Assembly: GCF_023715655.1 (NCBI RefSeq)
Contig: NZ_JAMBON010000005.1
Coordinates: 1-64,000 of the forward strand
Direction of reading: 5' to 3'
DNA: 64,000 nucleotides
Source of the DNA: Oceanobacillus luteolus
GTDB taxonomy: Bacteria; Bacillota; Bacilli; Bacillales; Amphibacillaceae
Shown: piece by piece, positions 1 through 9,215 of the stretch
Layout: the number at the start of each line of letters is the position of its first letter
How positions within the stretch are numbered: the stretch's first letter is position 1
The notes under the pieces: model-generated
Told to the model about the DNA's origin: nothing
The model's input: only the letters and a program-made list of their open reading frames with translations
The model's database searches: none
Translations under genes and position numbers: made by a program

Positions 1-81
1 TTCTACGGTCTCTGGTTGGTAGTTTTCTAGAATCTGTTTCGCTAGTTCAGCTGATTTCTGATCTCGCTTTGACTTAGTCAA
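1..81 (-). CDS. IS256-family transposase, N-terminal fragment (runs off window)
   Basis: Only the first 27 codons are in the window. They start at a TTG (79-81) preceded by GGGAGG eight bases upstream. The peptide begins MTKSKRDQKSAELAKQ and continues with ILENYQPETVE. This resembles the opening of IS256-type (mutator) transposases, which typically run 'AKQI..NY.P.T.EDM' before the conserved 'FGPMFEAML' block. The catalytic DDE domain is outside the window, so the family call rests on a short stretch. Whether the element is intact cannot be judged. It could be another small protein with a similar start. Confidence 0.5.
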   Translation of the reverse strand, partial: MTKSKRDQKSAELAKQILENYQPETVE

Positions 82-121
82 TAGAATAACCTCCCAATCT
101 TATATGTTTATTCTAACAATA

Positions 122-178
122 AAAAAATAAACTGCGAAGCAAGAGCCGTACGCTCTCTCACTTACACAGTTTATTTTA
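122..178. repeat. long imperfect hairpin upstream of the transposase start
   Basis: AAAATAAACTG near 122-134 pairs with CAGTTTATTTT near 167-178. Inside is a second perfect stem, AGAGC/GCTCT, around a short loop. It lies just upstream of the transposase start and could be the insertion-sequence end, a protective 5' structure, or a terminator for leftward or rightward transcription. The sequence does not decide between these. Confidence 0.4.
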
Positions 179-185
179 CACTCCC

Positions 186-393
186 CCATTCGGGCTCTTA
201 GAAACTCTATAAAGACACGAAGGAATGATTCCACACTCCATTCGGGCTCTTAGAAACTCTATAATGACTCGAAAGAATGATTCCACACTCCATTCGAGCT
301 CTTAGAACACTTATAAAGACCCGAATGAGATATTCTATACTCCATCCAGGTTCTTAGAACCTCTATAATGTCACAAACGAATGAAATCCTATC
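186..393. repeat. four tandem 52-bp hairpin repeats (array I)
   Basis: Four units start with CCA at 186, 238, 290 and 342, an exact 52-bp period. Each has the pattern CCATTCGGGCTCTTAGAA, then CTCTATAA, then a C-rich stretch, then GAATGA. Each unit can fold on itself (CATTCG with CGAATG in unit 3; CATTC with GAATG plus TCTT with AAGA in units 1 and 2). Divergence rises toward unit 4. No open reading frame uses the array. A second array with the same 52-bp period occurs at 62695-62902. The intergenic stretch 82-437 contains only this array and the hairpin. Confidence 0.85.
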
Positions 394-437
394 AGTTCAA
401 TCTCCAATAAATAAAAGGACAGGAAAATTCCTGTCCT

Positions 438-3098
438 CTATTTCCATACACTTAACCGCTCCGAACGTTTGACAAATTTAGCGGACATGGCACGCATTCT
501 GGCCTTTAATAATAGTTTTCGTCCTTCAGGTGTTCTTGTATAAATAAGTTCTGCTTTACCAATCTTCTTCTGCCATTGAGCTAGGAACGTTTCCGCGTAG
601 TCTTTCCTTCTCCCAATTTCTTCTGGTAAAGCATGATAATCATGTTTGACCCAAAGAGTTTTACCAGACTGTCGATGCAGTATGTATCTAGGGTTTTCAA
701 TTGGATCTAGTAATTCTTGTAAAGCTTGTAAAAATAACTTTTGTTCGTATTTTGTCCCTCTTTCCAGATGACAATAGACTTCACCTAATGGAGCTTGTTC
801 CGTATATATTCGATTTTCAGAAGGCGGCGTTTGAAGCAATCCAATTTCATAAAGTGTGTGATAGATTGCTTCTCCAACCGACTTCATCCTTTTCTCTATC
901 GAAGAATTAAACAGAAATATCCGCAATGCTTTCCACCAAAACGGCGAAGATGCGAGCACACCGAAAATGAGTCCCATACTTAGATAGACTACTCCTTCAT
1001 TCGATTCAACCGTGGAAAAACGAATTTTTTCAGCAAGGGCATTAAAGGTATAAGCGATTGTTATAATAGACGTCAATACAAGCGATTTCAATGTATTACG
1101 GAGAATAAACGGTCTCGGAATAAAGACTTTATCAACTTGAAGTTCCTCGCGTTTCTGTGAACCTTCCGAAACTGCCCTTTTCCAGCGTGTAAACAACCTA
1201 CTTCGATCAATAGCACGCCTAGTCATTTCTTGATTGATTTCCTCAATCGTCGCTTTAGTATAATCGTTTTGCGGAATACGCAACCTATCTATTCCGGAGA
1301 CAATTAATGGCAATTCTTCATCCACCCCTGTTAATGAACGAAAGCGTCGTCTCAAGGATTTCAAGTCATATCCTCCATCCTCAAGAGCAGAATCGACACA
1401 GACTAGGTGCCATATATTTGCTGCCTTTTCCGGATTGCCCTTTTCAATTCGGATAGCGCGACCACGCATCTGGTTTGTCAGCATGAATGTACCGACATAT
1501 GAAGCTAGGATCAGCGTATTGACGCTCGGTGCATCCCATCCTTCTCCAAGCAATGCGGTTGTTCCGACTAATACATCAATTTCACCCGCAGCAAAGATTT
1601 CTGTGATGACTTGGACCATCCGCTGCCGGGAAGCTCTCTGCCAAGAGATTTTCACATACCGTTCATCGTGAACCAATACTTCTGCTTCAAACTTTAACTG
1701 ACTTTTCTCTAATAGAGGAAGTGAACTTTTTGGTATGATGACGATGGAACCTGTCAATACACCTAGTTTGCACTGTTCACCTAGCTCTCTTCTTGCACTT
1801 TCAAAAACCGGTATAACACCAAGCCGAACGAGAGGGCTAATGTCTTCCTTACTTTTTGGTAAATCATCACCATAAATGTAATCTGCTAATATAACCAACC
1901 TTAAAGAATCACCGAGGGATTTCTTTTCCAATAAAATTATTTTATTGATGCTGTCGAGCTTCGAAGTACTATGTAGTAGTGTCCGCTCCATCGCTTTTGT
2001 AGCAATTAATTGTACCCTTCTTCGTTCGATGGCGCCAATTGCTGATAGCTTTTTGCGAATACTTTTTATCGGTTCTTCTTTCGGATCCACCCATTTATCT
2101 TTATAAAGCAAACTGGTTAACAATTCCTGCGTCCATTCCAAATCAAATTCCGGTAAATGTTCCGCTTTTTCATCGACAAGCTGGAACGGTTTCTCCCAAG
2201 CATTACTTCCTATTTCCTTCAAGTACAATATCATACTGATAAAGTAAGCATGGTTCGCCAACTTCTCTTCCACAAATTCTTCCGATTGAATCCACGGATG
2301 AGATTGGATCAATTGTTGGAAATCTTCATTATGTAATAAATCATTTTTGAACTGCTCTACTTCTCTATGATAAAACTCAATTGGACCTTGCTCCTGTTTA
2401 GTAGGCTTAGACATCCAAATATAGTCCTGATGCGGACAAAGGTCACCTTCCTTCACGAGGGCGGCAACTTCAATCTCTTCATCTATCGGTCCGCACAACT
2501 CTATATACCTGTCCCATTCGGACTTGTCCACATCGTAAGGGGGTGTTGCGGTCAATGCTACTGTACTTAGATTTGTCAGCTTTTTACGTACATCCGTCAA
2601 CGTCCTCCACCAGCTTGTCCGCAAATGATGGGCTTCATCAAGAATCAGCGTTTGAAAGTTGCATTCAAAAAATTTATCACGAGCGACTTCCTTTTCACTA
2701 ACCTCTACTTCTTCCGCTTCCTCATCATCAATCTGCTCGGTGTCATCATGCCCATTCTCATCAAACAGCGCATGTAATCCTTGATACGTGGTTACTGTCA
2801 AAAATGTTGGATTTCTCAAGTCCATCGAAATCCAATCAGGTACTTCATTCACTTGTAAAAACAATGACACAAACCGATCGACCCATTGATTGCGGATAGC
2901 CAATGTAGGAGCAACGATTAACGTCGGCTTATTTAAACGCAACATGACCTCCAATCCAAGGACTGTTTTCCCCGATCCAGGAGGGGCAATTAAATGAAGA
3001 TGATTATTTTCCAAATGCTCATCTAAGTTTTTCAATACCTCAGCTTGATAACTGCGCCAAGGATAACAAAATTCAACACTTTTTGGGAAAGCTTCCAT
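438..3098 (-). CDS. SF2 DEAD/DEAH-box helicase with C-terminal membrane segments
   Basis: This 886-residue protein has a superfamily 2 helicase core. Visible motifs are Walker A (APPGSGKT, about residues 38-45), a DEAH box (LDEAHH, about 153), motif III-like TATPP, a GEGWDAP segment and motif VI QMRGRAIR. After the core come two hydrophobic segments in the last third (SLVLTSIITIAYTF and VVYLSMGLIFGVLASS) and a basic C-terminal part. This suggests a membrane-anchored ATPase/helicase or translocase. It stands alone and its neighbours give no functional hint. Stand-alone helicases of this size are common in Bacillaceae. Substrate and role are unknown. A defence role is possible, but no partner nuclease or methylase is adjacent. 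Confidence 0.75.
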   Translation of the reverse strand: MEAFPKSVEFCYPWRSYQAEVLKNLDEHLENNHLHLIAPPGSGKTVLGLEVMLRLNKPTLIVAPTLAIRNQWVDRFVSLFLQVNEVPDWISMDLRNPTFLTVTTYQGLHALFDENGHDDTEQIDDEEAEEVEVSEKEVARDKFFECNFQTLILDEAHHLRTSWWRTLTDVRKKLTNLSTVALTATPPYDVDKSEWDRYIELCGPIDEEIEVAALVKEGDLCPHQDYIWMSKPTKQEQGPIEFYHREVEQFKNDLLHNEDFQQLIQSHPWIQSEEFVEEKLANHAYFISMILYLKEIGSNAWEKPFQLVDEKAEHLPEFDLEWTQELLTSLLYKDKWVDPKEEPIKSIRKKLSAIGAIERRRVQLIATKAMERTLLHSTSKLDSINKIILLEKKSLGDSLRLVILADYIYGDDLPKSKEDISPLVRLGVIPVFESARRELGEQCKLGVLTGSIVIIPKSSLPLLEKSQLKFEAEVLVHDERYVKISWQRASRQRMVQVITEIFAAGEIDVLVGTTALLGEGWDAPSVNTLILASYVGTFMLTNQMRGRAIRIEKGNPEKAANIWHLVCVDSALEDGGYDLKSLRRRFRSLTGVDEELPLIVSGIDRLRIPQNDYTKATIEEINQEMTRRAIDRSRLFTRWKRAVSEGSQKREELQVDKVFIPRPFILRNTLKSLVLTSIITIAYTFNALAEKIRFSTVESNEGVVYLSMGLIFGVLASSPFWWKALRIFLFNSSIEKRMKSVGEAIYHTLYEIGLLQTPPSENRIYTEQAPLGEVYCHLERGTKYEQKLFLQALQELLDPIENPRYILHRQSGKTLWVKHDYHALPEEIGRRKDYAETFLAQWQKKIGKAELIYTRTPEGRKLLLKARMRAMSAKFVKRSERLSVWK

Positions 3099-3306
3099 AA
3101 AATCACCTAATGTAGTTTAGTTGTATGACTAAGCATATCTTGGATGAAATATCCGTTTAACGATTATAGTATCATAGTTTGATAGGGGATATATTAGTTC
3201 ATTTTACTCAAAATATATTCATCATATGTTTTGACGCAGACAATTGCTTCAAATATACTGAAGCCAACACGAATCGATCGATACCGAATCTAGAAAGGAA
3301 ATCAAA

Positions 3307-3762
3307 ATGAAACTCTACACTTTAACATCAAAACAGCATCTACCTGTTTCCCGTGAAGAAGCCTGGAATTTCCTTTCGAACCCGGCTCAATTAGAAAATA
3401 TCACCGCTGATAATATGTCGCTCACACCACTCGAGCCACTGCCGCAAGCGATGTATGAAGGTATGATTATCCATTATCAAATCAGACCATTCCTTGGCAT
3501 CAAATTGAATTGGGTTACGGAAATCACTCATATTGATGAAGGGCAAATGTTCGTTGACGAGCAACGTTTTGGTCCTTTCCGCTTCTGGCATCACGAGCAC
3601 CGACTCGTTGAAAAAGGAAATGGCACGGAAATGCAAGATATCGTGCATTATGCAATGCCGTTTTCTCTACTCGGTTGTATTGCACACGTTGTATTCGTAC
3701 GGAGCATGTTGGAAAATATGTTTAAATACCGTAAATCCGTGATGAAAGATATATTTAGTTAG
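3307..3762 (+). CDS. SRPBCC (START-like) ligand-binding protein
   Basis: The protein has 151 residues and the usual SRPBCC beginning, in which a strand is followed by 'pvsreeaWnFLSNPaqLenItad'. This fold forms a hydrophobic pocket for a small ligand or coenzyme-Q-like lipid. The central strands (HYQIRPFLGIKLNW, RFGPFRFWHHEHRL) and the long C-terminal helix ending in MFKYRKSVMKDIF fit the family length of about 150 residues. The start is supported by GAAAGGAAA seven bases upstream. It is monocistronic and divergent from the helicase. The specific ligand cannot be inferred. The family is sometimes annotated as a cell-division inhibitor-like protein, but without strong evidence. Confidence 0.7.
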   Translation: MKLYTLTSKQHLPVSREEAWNFLSNPAQLENITADNMSLTPLEPLPQAMYEGMIIHYQIRPFLGIKLNWVTEITHIDEGQMFVDEQRFGPFRFWHHEHRLVEKGNGTEMQDIVHYAMPFSLLGCIAHVVFVRSMLENMFKYRKSVMKDIFS

Positions 3763-3803
3763 TGAATTAGTCCTTGTATTTCTCCAATAGACATGGTAAT
3801 TAG

Positions 3804-3834
3804 AAAAAGCTAGAACTGTAAAGTCCTAGCTTTT
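3804..3834. terminator. bidirectional terminator between SRPBCC gene and glpK
   Basis: AAAAGCTAG and CTAGCTTTT pair around a 12-base loop, with an A-run on one side and a T-run on the other. It lies between the convergent 3' ends at 3762 and 3880. Confidence 0.8.
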
Positions 3835-3879
3835 ATCTATGATAATAGAAGTCATTTCCTATGAATCTATCCCTCTACC

Positions 3880-5397
<1,518 letters not shown>

Positions 5398-5429
5398 TTA
5401 GCATATTTATTTCTTATCCAAATTTCATA

Positions 5430-6257
5430 CTATACAGCCTTTGATTTTATCTCTTCCTTCTGCAGATCTTTTCTCATTTCCATATTCACTGCGCCAACAA
5501 TGATAATCAGGACAAGTACACTCATAATCCAGAAGAGTGTAGAGAACTCTCCCAAAAATAATGCTTGATAAAAAACTGTGCCATATACTCCGCCAAATAA
5601 TGGACCAGCGATTGGTATCCATGCATATCCCCAATCAGAGCTGCCTTTACCTGGTATCGGCAAGAGTGCATGGGCAATTCTTGGTCCCAAGTCACGCGCC
5701 GGATTGATTGCATACCCGGTTGCACCACCTAGGGAGACACCAATCGCAACAATCAATAGTCCAACGATTAACGGATTCAATCCTTCTGTAAATTGATTGG
5801 CTCCGATAAACATAAGTCCAAGAAGCAATACAAACGTGCCAATCATCTCACTTAGAAAATTTGAAAATGGACTTCTGACAGCTGGTGAAGTCGAAAATAC
5901 TGCAAGCTTTGCACCAGCATCCTCTGTTTTACTCCAGTGTGGCAAGTAATTCAGATAAGCAATCGTTGCACCAAGAATCGCACCGATCATTTGCGCAGTA
6001 ATATAAAGCGGAACCTTTTCCCATGGAAATTCCCCGACTGCAGCGAAACCGAGTGTTACAGCTGGGTTGATATGGGCACCTGAAATATTACCAACTGCAT
6101 AAACGCCCATCGCCACCGCCAATCCCCAACCGACTGTGATGACAATCCATCCGGAATTTTCTGCTTTGGTGTTTTTCAACACCACTCCACCAACGACTCC
6201 TGCACCAAGTGTAATAAGAATCATCGTACCAATCAGTTCACCTAAAAATTCGGACAT
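5430..6257 (-). CDS. glpF: glycerol uptake facilitator (MIP/aquaglyceroporin)
   Basis: This 275-residue integral membrane channel for glycerol starts MSEFLGELIGT. Both MIP half-helix signatures are present: HINPAVTLGF near residue 70 and INPARDLGPR in the second half. The Asp after NPAR is the residue that separates glycerol facilitators from water-selective aquaporins. AAAGGAG seven bases upstream supports this start; the longer reading to 6326 is not needed. It precedes glpK with about 50 bases between, so it is the first gene of a glpFK unit. Confidence 0.95.
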   Translation of the reverse strand: MSEFLGELIGTMILITLGAGVVGGVVLKNTKAENSGWIVITVGWGLAVAMGVYAVGNISGAHINPAVTLGFAAVGEFPWEKVPLYITAQMIGAILGATIAYLNYLPHWSKTEDAGAKLAVFSTSPAVRSPFSNFLSEMIGTFVLLLGLMFIGANQFTEGLNPLIVGLLIVAIGVSLGGATGYAINPARDLGPRIAHALLPIPGKGSSDWGYAWIPIAGPLFGGVYGTVFYQALFLGEFSTLFWIMSVLVLIIIVGAVNMEMRKDLQKEEIKSKAV

Positions 6258-6306
6258 GGTTACACTCCTTTCCATAAACCATTGCTTATTTGTAGGGACG
6301 GACATT

Positions 6307-6320
6307 TGTAAGCGCTTCAA
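6307..6320 (-). promoter_or_regulatory. cre-like catabolite-repression site upstream of glpF
   Basis: On the minus strand the site reads TTGAAGCGCTTACA, about 50 bases before the glpF start. It matches 12 of 14 positions of the CcpA consensus TGWAANCGNTNWCA. Carbon catabolite control of glycerol genes is established in Bacillus; use of this particular site is inferred. Confidence 0.5.
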
Positions 6321-6345
6321 ATTCATTGAAGTATATTACAAAAAT

Positions 6346-6392
6346 GCCCACACTCTAAATATATTACTTAGAAAGTAAGTTAGAATGTGGGC
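6346..6392 (-). terminator. intrinsic terminator of the formaldehyde dehydrogenase gene
   Basis: GCCCACATTCTAA pairs with TTTAGAGTGTGGGC across a 20-base loop on the minus strand and is followed by ATTTTTG. It lies just past the stop at 6436 and before the glpF leader. Confidence 0.75.
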
Positions 6393-6435
6393 TTGTATAA
6401 TTAGTTGCTATATTTATTTTTCAATAGGTAGTTTT

Positions 6436-7683
6436 TTAACCGATAGCATCAGCCGTATCCAGTTTCAGATGTTTACGGACCGTGCCATGAGGATCGATGA
6501 CAAACTTTCTTGCTGCTCCTCCATCGAACTTCTGATACCCTTCAGGAGCATCATCAATGGAAATAACAGTAGCATTAACCACTTTCGAGATTTGTGCACG
6601 GTCACTGAAGATTGCTTTCATGAGGTCACGGTTATATCTCATAACAGGAGTTTGTCCAGTTACGAAATGATGTGCCTTCGCGAATCCTAGACCGAAACGG
6701 ATTTTCAACGTTCCTTCTTTCGCATCAGTGTCTACCGCACCTGGGTCTCCTGTTACGTACAATCCAGGAATACCTAGACGGCCGCCAGCTCTCGTAATAT
6801 CCATGATGGAGTTCAGTACTGTTGCAGGAGCTTCACCAGCATCACGGCCATGTCCGCTAGCTTCAAAGCCAACCGCGTCGATTGCACAGTCTACTTCTGG
6901 AACTCCAAGAATCTGTTCAATTTGTTCGCCGAGATCATCATGTTCTCTCAAGTTGACCGTTTCGCATCCAAAGCTTCTAGCTTGTGCGAGACGCTCTTCG
7001 TTCAAATCTCCAACAATTACAACCGACGCACCAAGCAATTGTGCAGAATGTGCCGCCGCAAGTCCAACTGGACCAGCACCAGCTACATAAACGGTGGACC
7101 CCATTTTAACTCCTGCACTGACCGCTCCATGGTATCCTGTCGGGAAAATATCAGAAAGCATGGTTAAATCAAGAATTTTATCCATCGCTTGATCTTTATC
7201 AGGGAATTTCAATAGCTGGAAATCAGCATATGGGACAAGTACATACTCGGATTGTCCGCCGACCCATCCTCCCATATCCACATATCCGTATGCAGAACCA
7301 GGACGATCTGGGTTAACATTCAAGCAAATATGTGTATCTTGCTGACGACAATTGTCACAACGTCCACAAGCAATATTGAACGGAACCGATACAATATCAC
7401 CTTTTTTGATGAATTCTACGTCACTACCAACTTCGACTACTTCACCAGTAATCTCATGCCCCAGCACCAAACCACTCGGAGCAGTCGTTCTACCACGGAC
7501 CATATGCTGGTCACTTCCACAGATGTTAGTAGCAATCACTTTAAGTATAACCCCATGATTTACCTTTCTACCAACATTGAGAGGGTTGACCCCTGGTCCA
7601 TCACGGAGAACGAGATCCGGATATCCAATATCCTTTAATTCTACTTCTCCTGGCTTTGAATACACTACCGCTTTGTTCGACAA
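6436..7683 (-). CDS. zinc-dependent alcohol dehydrogenase, glutathione-independent formaldehyde dehydrogenase type
   Basis: The predicted product is a 415-residue cytosolic medium-chain dehydrogenase that oxidises formaldehyde or another small aldehyde/alcohol with NAD+. The N-terminal GroES-like domain has the catalytic zinc region (CGSDQH and GHEITGEVVEVG) and the structural zinc loop CGRCDNCRQQDTHIC. A Rossmann domain with GAGPVGLAAA follows. Length and the 'VNPLNVGRKVNHGVILKV' region fit the Pseudomonas FdhA-type subfamily. TTG at 7683 is the likely start because AAGGAG is eight bases upstream; the GTG nine bases further up overlaps that ribosome binding site. It is monocistronic. Exact substrate is uncertain, since formaldehyde dismutases and threonine-type dehydrogenases look similar. 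Confidence 0.85.
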   Translation of the reverse strand: MSNKAVVYSKPGEVELKDIGYPDLVLRDGPGVNPLNVGRKVNHGVILKVIATNICGSDQHMVRGRTTAPSGLVLGHEITGEVVEVGSDVEFIKKGDIVSVPFNIACGRCDNCRQQDTHICLNVNPDRPGSAYGYVDMGGWVGGQSEYVLVPYADFQLLKFPDKDQAMDKILDLTMLSDIFPTGYHGAVSAGVKMGSTVYVAGAGPVGLAAAHSAQLLGASVVIVGDLNEERLAQARSFGCETVNLREHDDLGEQIEQILGVPEVDCAIDAVGFEASGHGRDAGEAPATVLNSIMDITRAGGRLGIPGLYVTGDPGAVDTDAKEGTLKIRFGLGFAKAHHFVTGQTPVMRYNRDLMKAIFSDRAQISKVVNATVISIDDAPEGYQKFDGGAARKFVIDPHGTVRKHLKLDTADAIG

Positions 7684-7944
7684 TAGACTCACTCCTTAAA
7701 TTTTTTAATAATAAGGATGACTATCATGTATGCGCTTACCCACGTATAAGTATAGCATATTAAAATAAAAATTCAAATAGTTTAGATAAAAATGAATTTG
7801 CATAATATTACTTAAAACGACATAAAAACAAATAATTATCTATGAAAAGGGTCGCTTTGATGATATTTCTCGGATACATCAGAACACAACTACTTAAAAG
7901 AGGTATAATAGAAATAGATTTATAAGAGAAAAGAGTTGATGCAA

Positions 7945-8571
7945 ATGAGTAAGTACGAATGGAGAAAGCATGCAAAGGAACTCTATTTACCGAAACAAAA
8001 ACCTAATCTAATAGCTGTCCCAGAAATGAAATTTTTCACGATAAAAGGAAAGGGCAATCCGAATAGCGAGTCTTTCAAACAGGACATCGAAACCCTTTAC
8101 GGCTTATCCTATGCCATCCGCATGATGCCGAAGAAAGGGCTGACACCAGAAGGTTATTTTGAATATACCTTTTTCCCTTTGGAAGGTCACTGGGATTTGG
8201 ATGAGGAAGGCAGGAAGCTCGACTATCTTAATAAAGACCATCTCGTTTACAAATTGATGATCAGACAACCAGACTTTGTAACAGACGAGCTATTCGACTA
8301 CGCAGTGAATACAGTGAAAAACAAAAAAGCACCTCACAATATAGACGATGTGAAATTTGAATCCATTACAGAAGGGTTATGTGTCCAAGCGATGCATATC
8401 GGGAGCTTCGATGATGAGCCGAAAACCTTTGAGGTGATGGAACAGTTTTGTATGGACAATAACTTGGATAGAGCAGAGAAAACCCATAAAGAAATTTACA
8501 TTTCGGATTTCAGGAGAACTGCAACGGAGAAATTGAAGACCGTGTTGAGGTTTAAAGTCACGAAAAATTAA
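7945..8571 (+). CDS. GyrI-like small-molecule-binding domain protein
   Basis: About 208 residues (MSKYEWRKHAKELYLP...). The order of strands and the 'VPEMKFFTIKGKGNPN' opening match the stand-alone GyrI-like/SOUL-fold proteins that bind hydrophobic small molecules. The 'YFEYTFFPLEGHWDL' segment and the C-terminal 'KEIYISDFRRT..EKLKTVLRFKV' are typical of that group. No DNA-binding domain is fused, unlike AraC/MerR regulators with this domain. ATG at 7945 is placed nine bases after AAAGAG; TTG 7936 and ATG 7939 are alternatives. It stands alone. Confidence 0.75.
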   Translation: MSKYEWRKHAKELYLPKQKPNLIAVPEMKFFTIKGKGNPNSESFKQDIETLYGLSYAIRMMPKKGLTPEGYFEYTFFPLEGHWDLDEEGRKLDYLNKDHLVYKLMIRQPDFVTDELFDYAVNTVKNKKAPHNIDDVKFESITEGLCVQAMHIGSFDDEPKTFEVMEQFCMDNNLDRAEKTHKEIYISDFRRTATEKLKTVLRFKVTKN

Positions 8572-8580
8572 AAAGAGGAA

Positions 8581-8614
8581 ACCAAACGCTCAGCATCAGC
8601 ACGGAGCGTTTGGT
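8581..8614. terminator. bidirectional terminator between convergent genes
   Basis: ACCAAACGCTC and GAGCGTTTGGT form a perfect 11-bp stem with a 12-base loop between the gyrI-like gene and the RraA-like gene. Confidence 0.8.
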
Positions 8615-8624
8615 AATTTTCAAT

Positions 8625-9107
8625 TTATACAAGCTTTTCCAACGCCACAATCACACCGTCTTCATCGGCATAGACATAATCTCCTGGTTTCCAATGGACA
8701 TTACCAAAGGTAAAACTCACATCCCGCTCCCCAATACCGTTCTTCTTACTTTTCAATGGATTTGTTCCGAGCGCTAAAACCCCAACATCCATTGATGCAA
8801 TATCAGCTGAATCACGGATACAGCCGTTGATGATCACACCTGCGAGTTTTCGCGATACGGCGATACCTGCAAGACGGTCCCCCATCAGCGCACAGTTTGT
8901 TGAGCCGCCGCCATTCACAACAATTACCGAACCTTCTGGAACAGATTCCAACGCTTCTTCAAACAGCACATTATCTTCAAACACCTGTACCGTTTCAATT
9001 TTTCCGAAAAATCGCCGCTTTTTCCCATATGAACGTAAATCTAATTGACAAACTTGTACCTCGCTTGCATAGTCATCACAAATATCTGCTGTTTTAAAAT
9101 TTGTCAT
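8625..9107 (-). CDS. RraA family protein
   Basis: A 160-residue protein beginning MTNFKTADICDDYASEVQVC, which matches the RraA opening. The family includes inhibitors of RNase E and class II HMG/CHA aldolases. It shows the VVNGGGSTNCALMGDRLA block, the GVIINGCIRDSADI motif (Arg/Asp for pyruvate and metal binding in aldolases) and the C-terminal GDYVYADEDGVIVA. GGGGAG upstream fixes the start at 9107. A strong terminator separates it from ade, so it may have its own promoter. Enzyme (oxaloacetate decarboxylase/aldolase) and regulator roles cannot be separated here. The bacterium probably lacks RNase E, which favours the enzyme. Confidence 0.8.
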   Translation of the reverse strand: MTNFKTADICDDYASEVQVCQLDLRSYGKKRRFFGKIETVQVFEDNVLFEEALESVPEGSVIVVNGGGSTNCALMGDRLAGIAVSRKLAGVIINGCIRDSADIASMDVGVLALGTNPLKSKKNGIGERDVSFTFGNVHWKPGDYVYADEDGVIVALEKLV

Positions 9108-9172
9108 ATTCGCTCCCCCTCTTTTATTCAGAATAGTTTCTTTTATTATGATAGAAATATTAGAATTTGAAA

Positions 9173-9214
9173 AGAAAAAACTTGGCATCCACCAGATATA
9201 TGGTGAATGCCAAG
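9173..9214 (-). terminator. intrinsic terminator after adenine deaminase 1
   Basis: CTTGGCATTCACCA pairs with TGGTGGATGCCAAG on the minus strand, loop ATATATC, followed by a run of T. It sits immediately past the stop at 9216. Confidence 0.9.
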
Positions 9215-9215
9215 C

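Noticed and set aside
186-393. CRISPR array
   Set aside because: Units are contiguous 52-mers with no unique spacers, repeats are degenerate, and no cas genes are nearby.
438-3098. Complete phage defence system (e.g. DISARM-like) around the helicase
   Set aside because: No methylase, nuclease, DUF1998 or PLD gene is adjacent; the neighbours are an SRPBCC protein and repeats.
5430-6326. glpF starting at 6326
   Set aside because: The extra 23 residues are not MIP-like and the AAAGGAG before ATG 6257 fits better.
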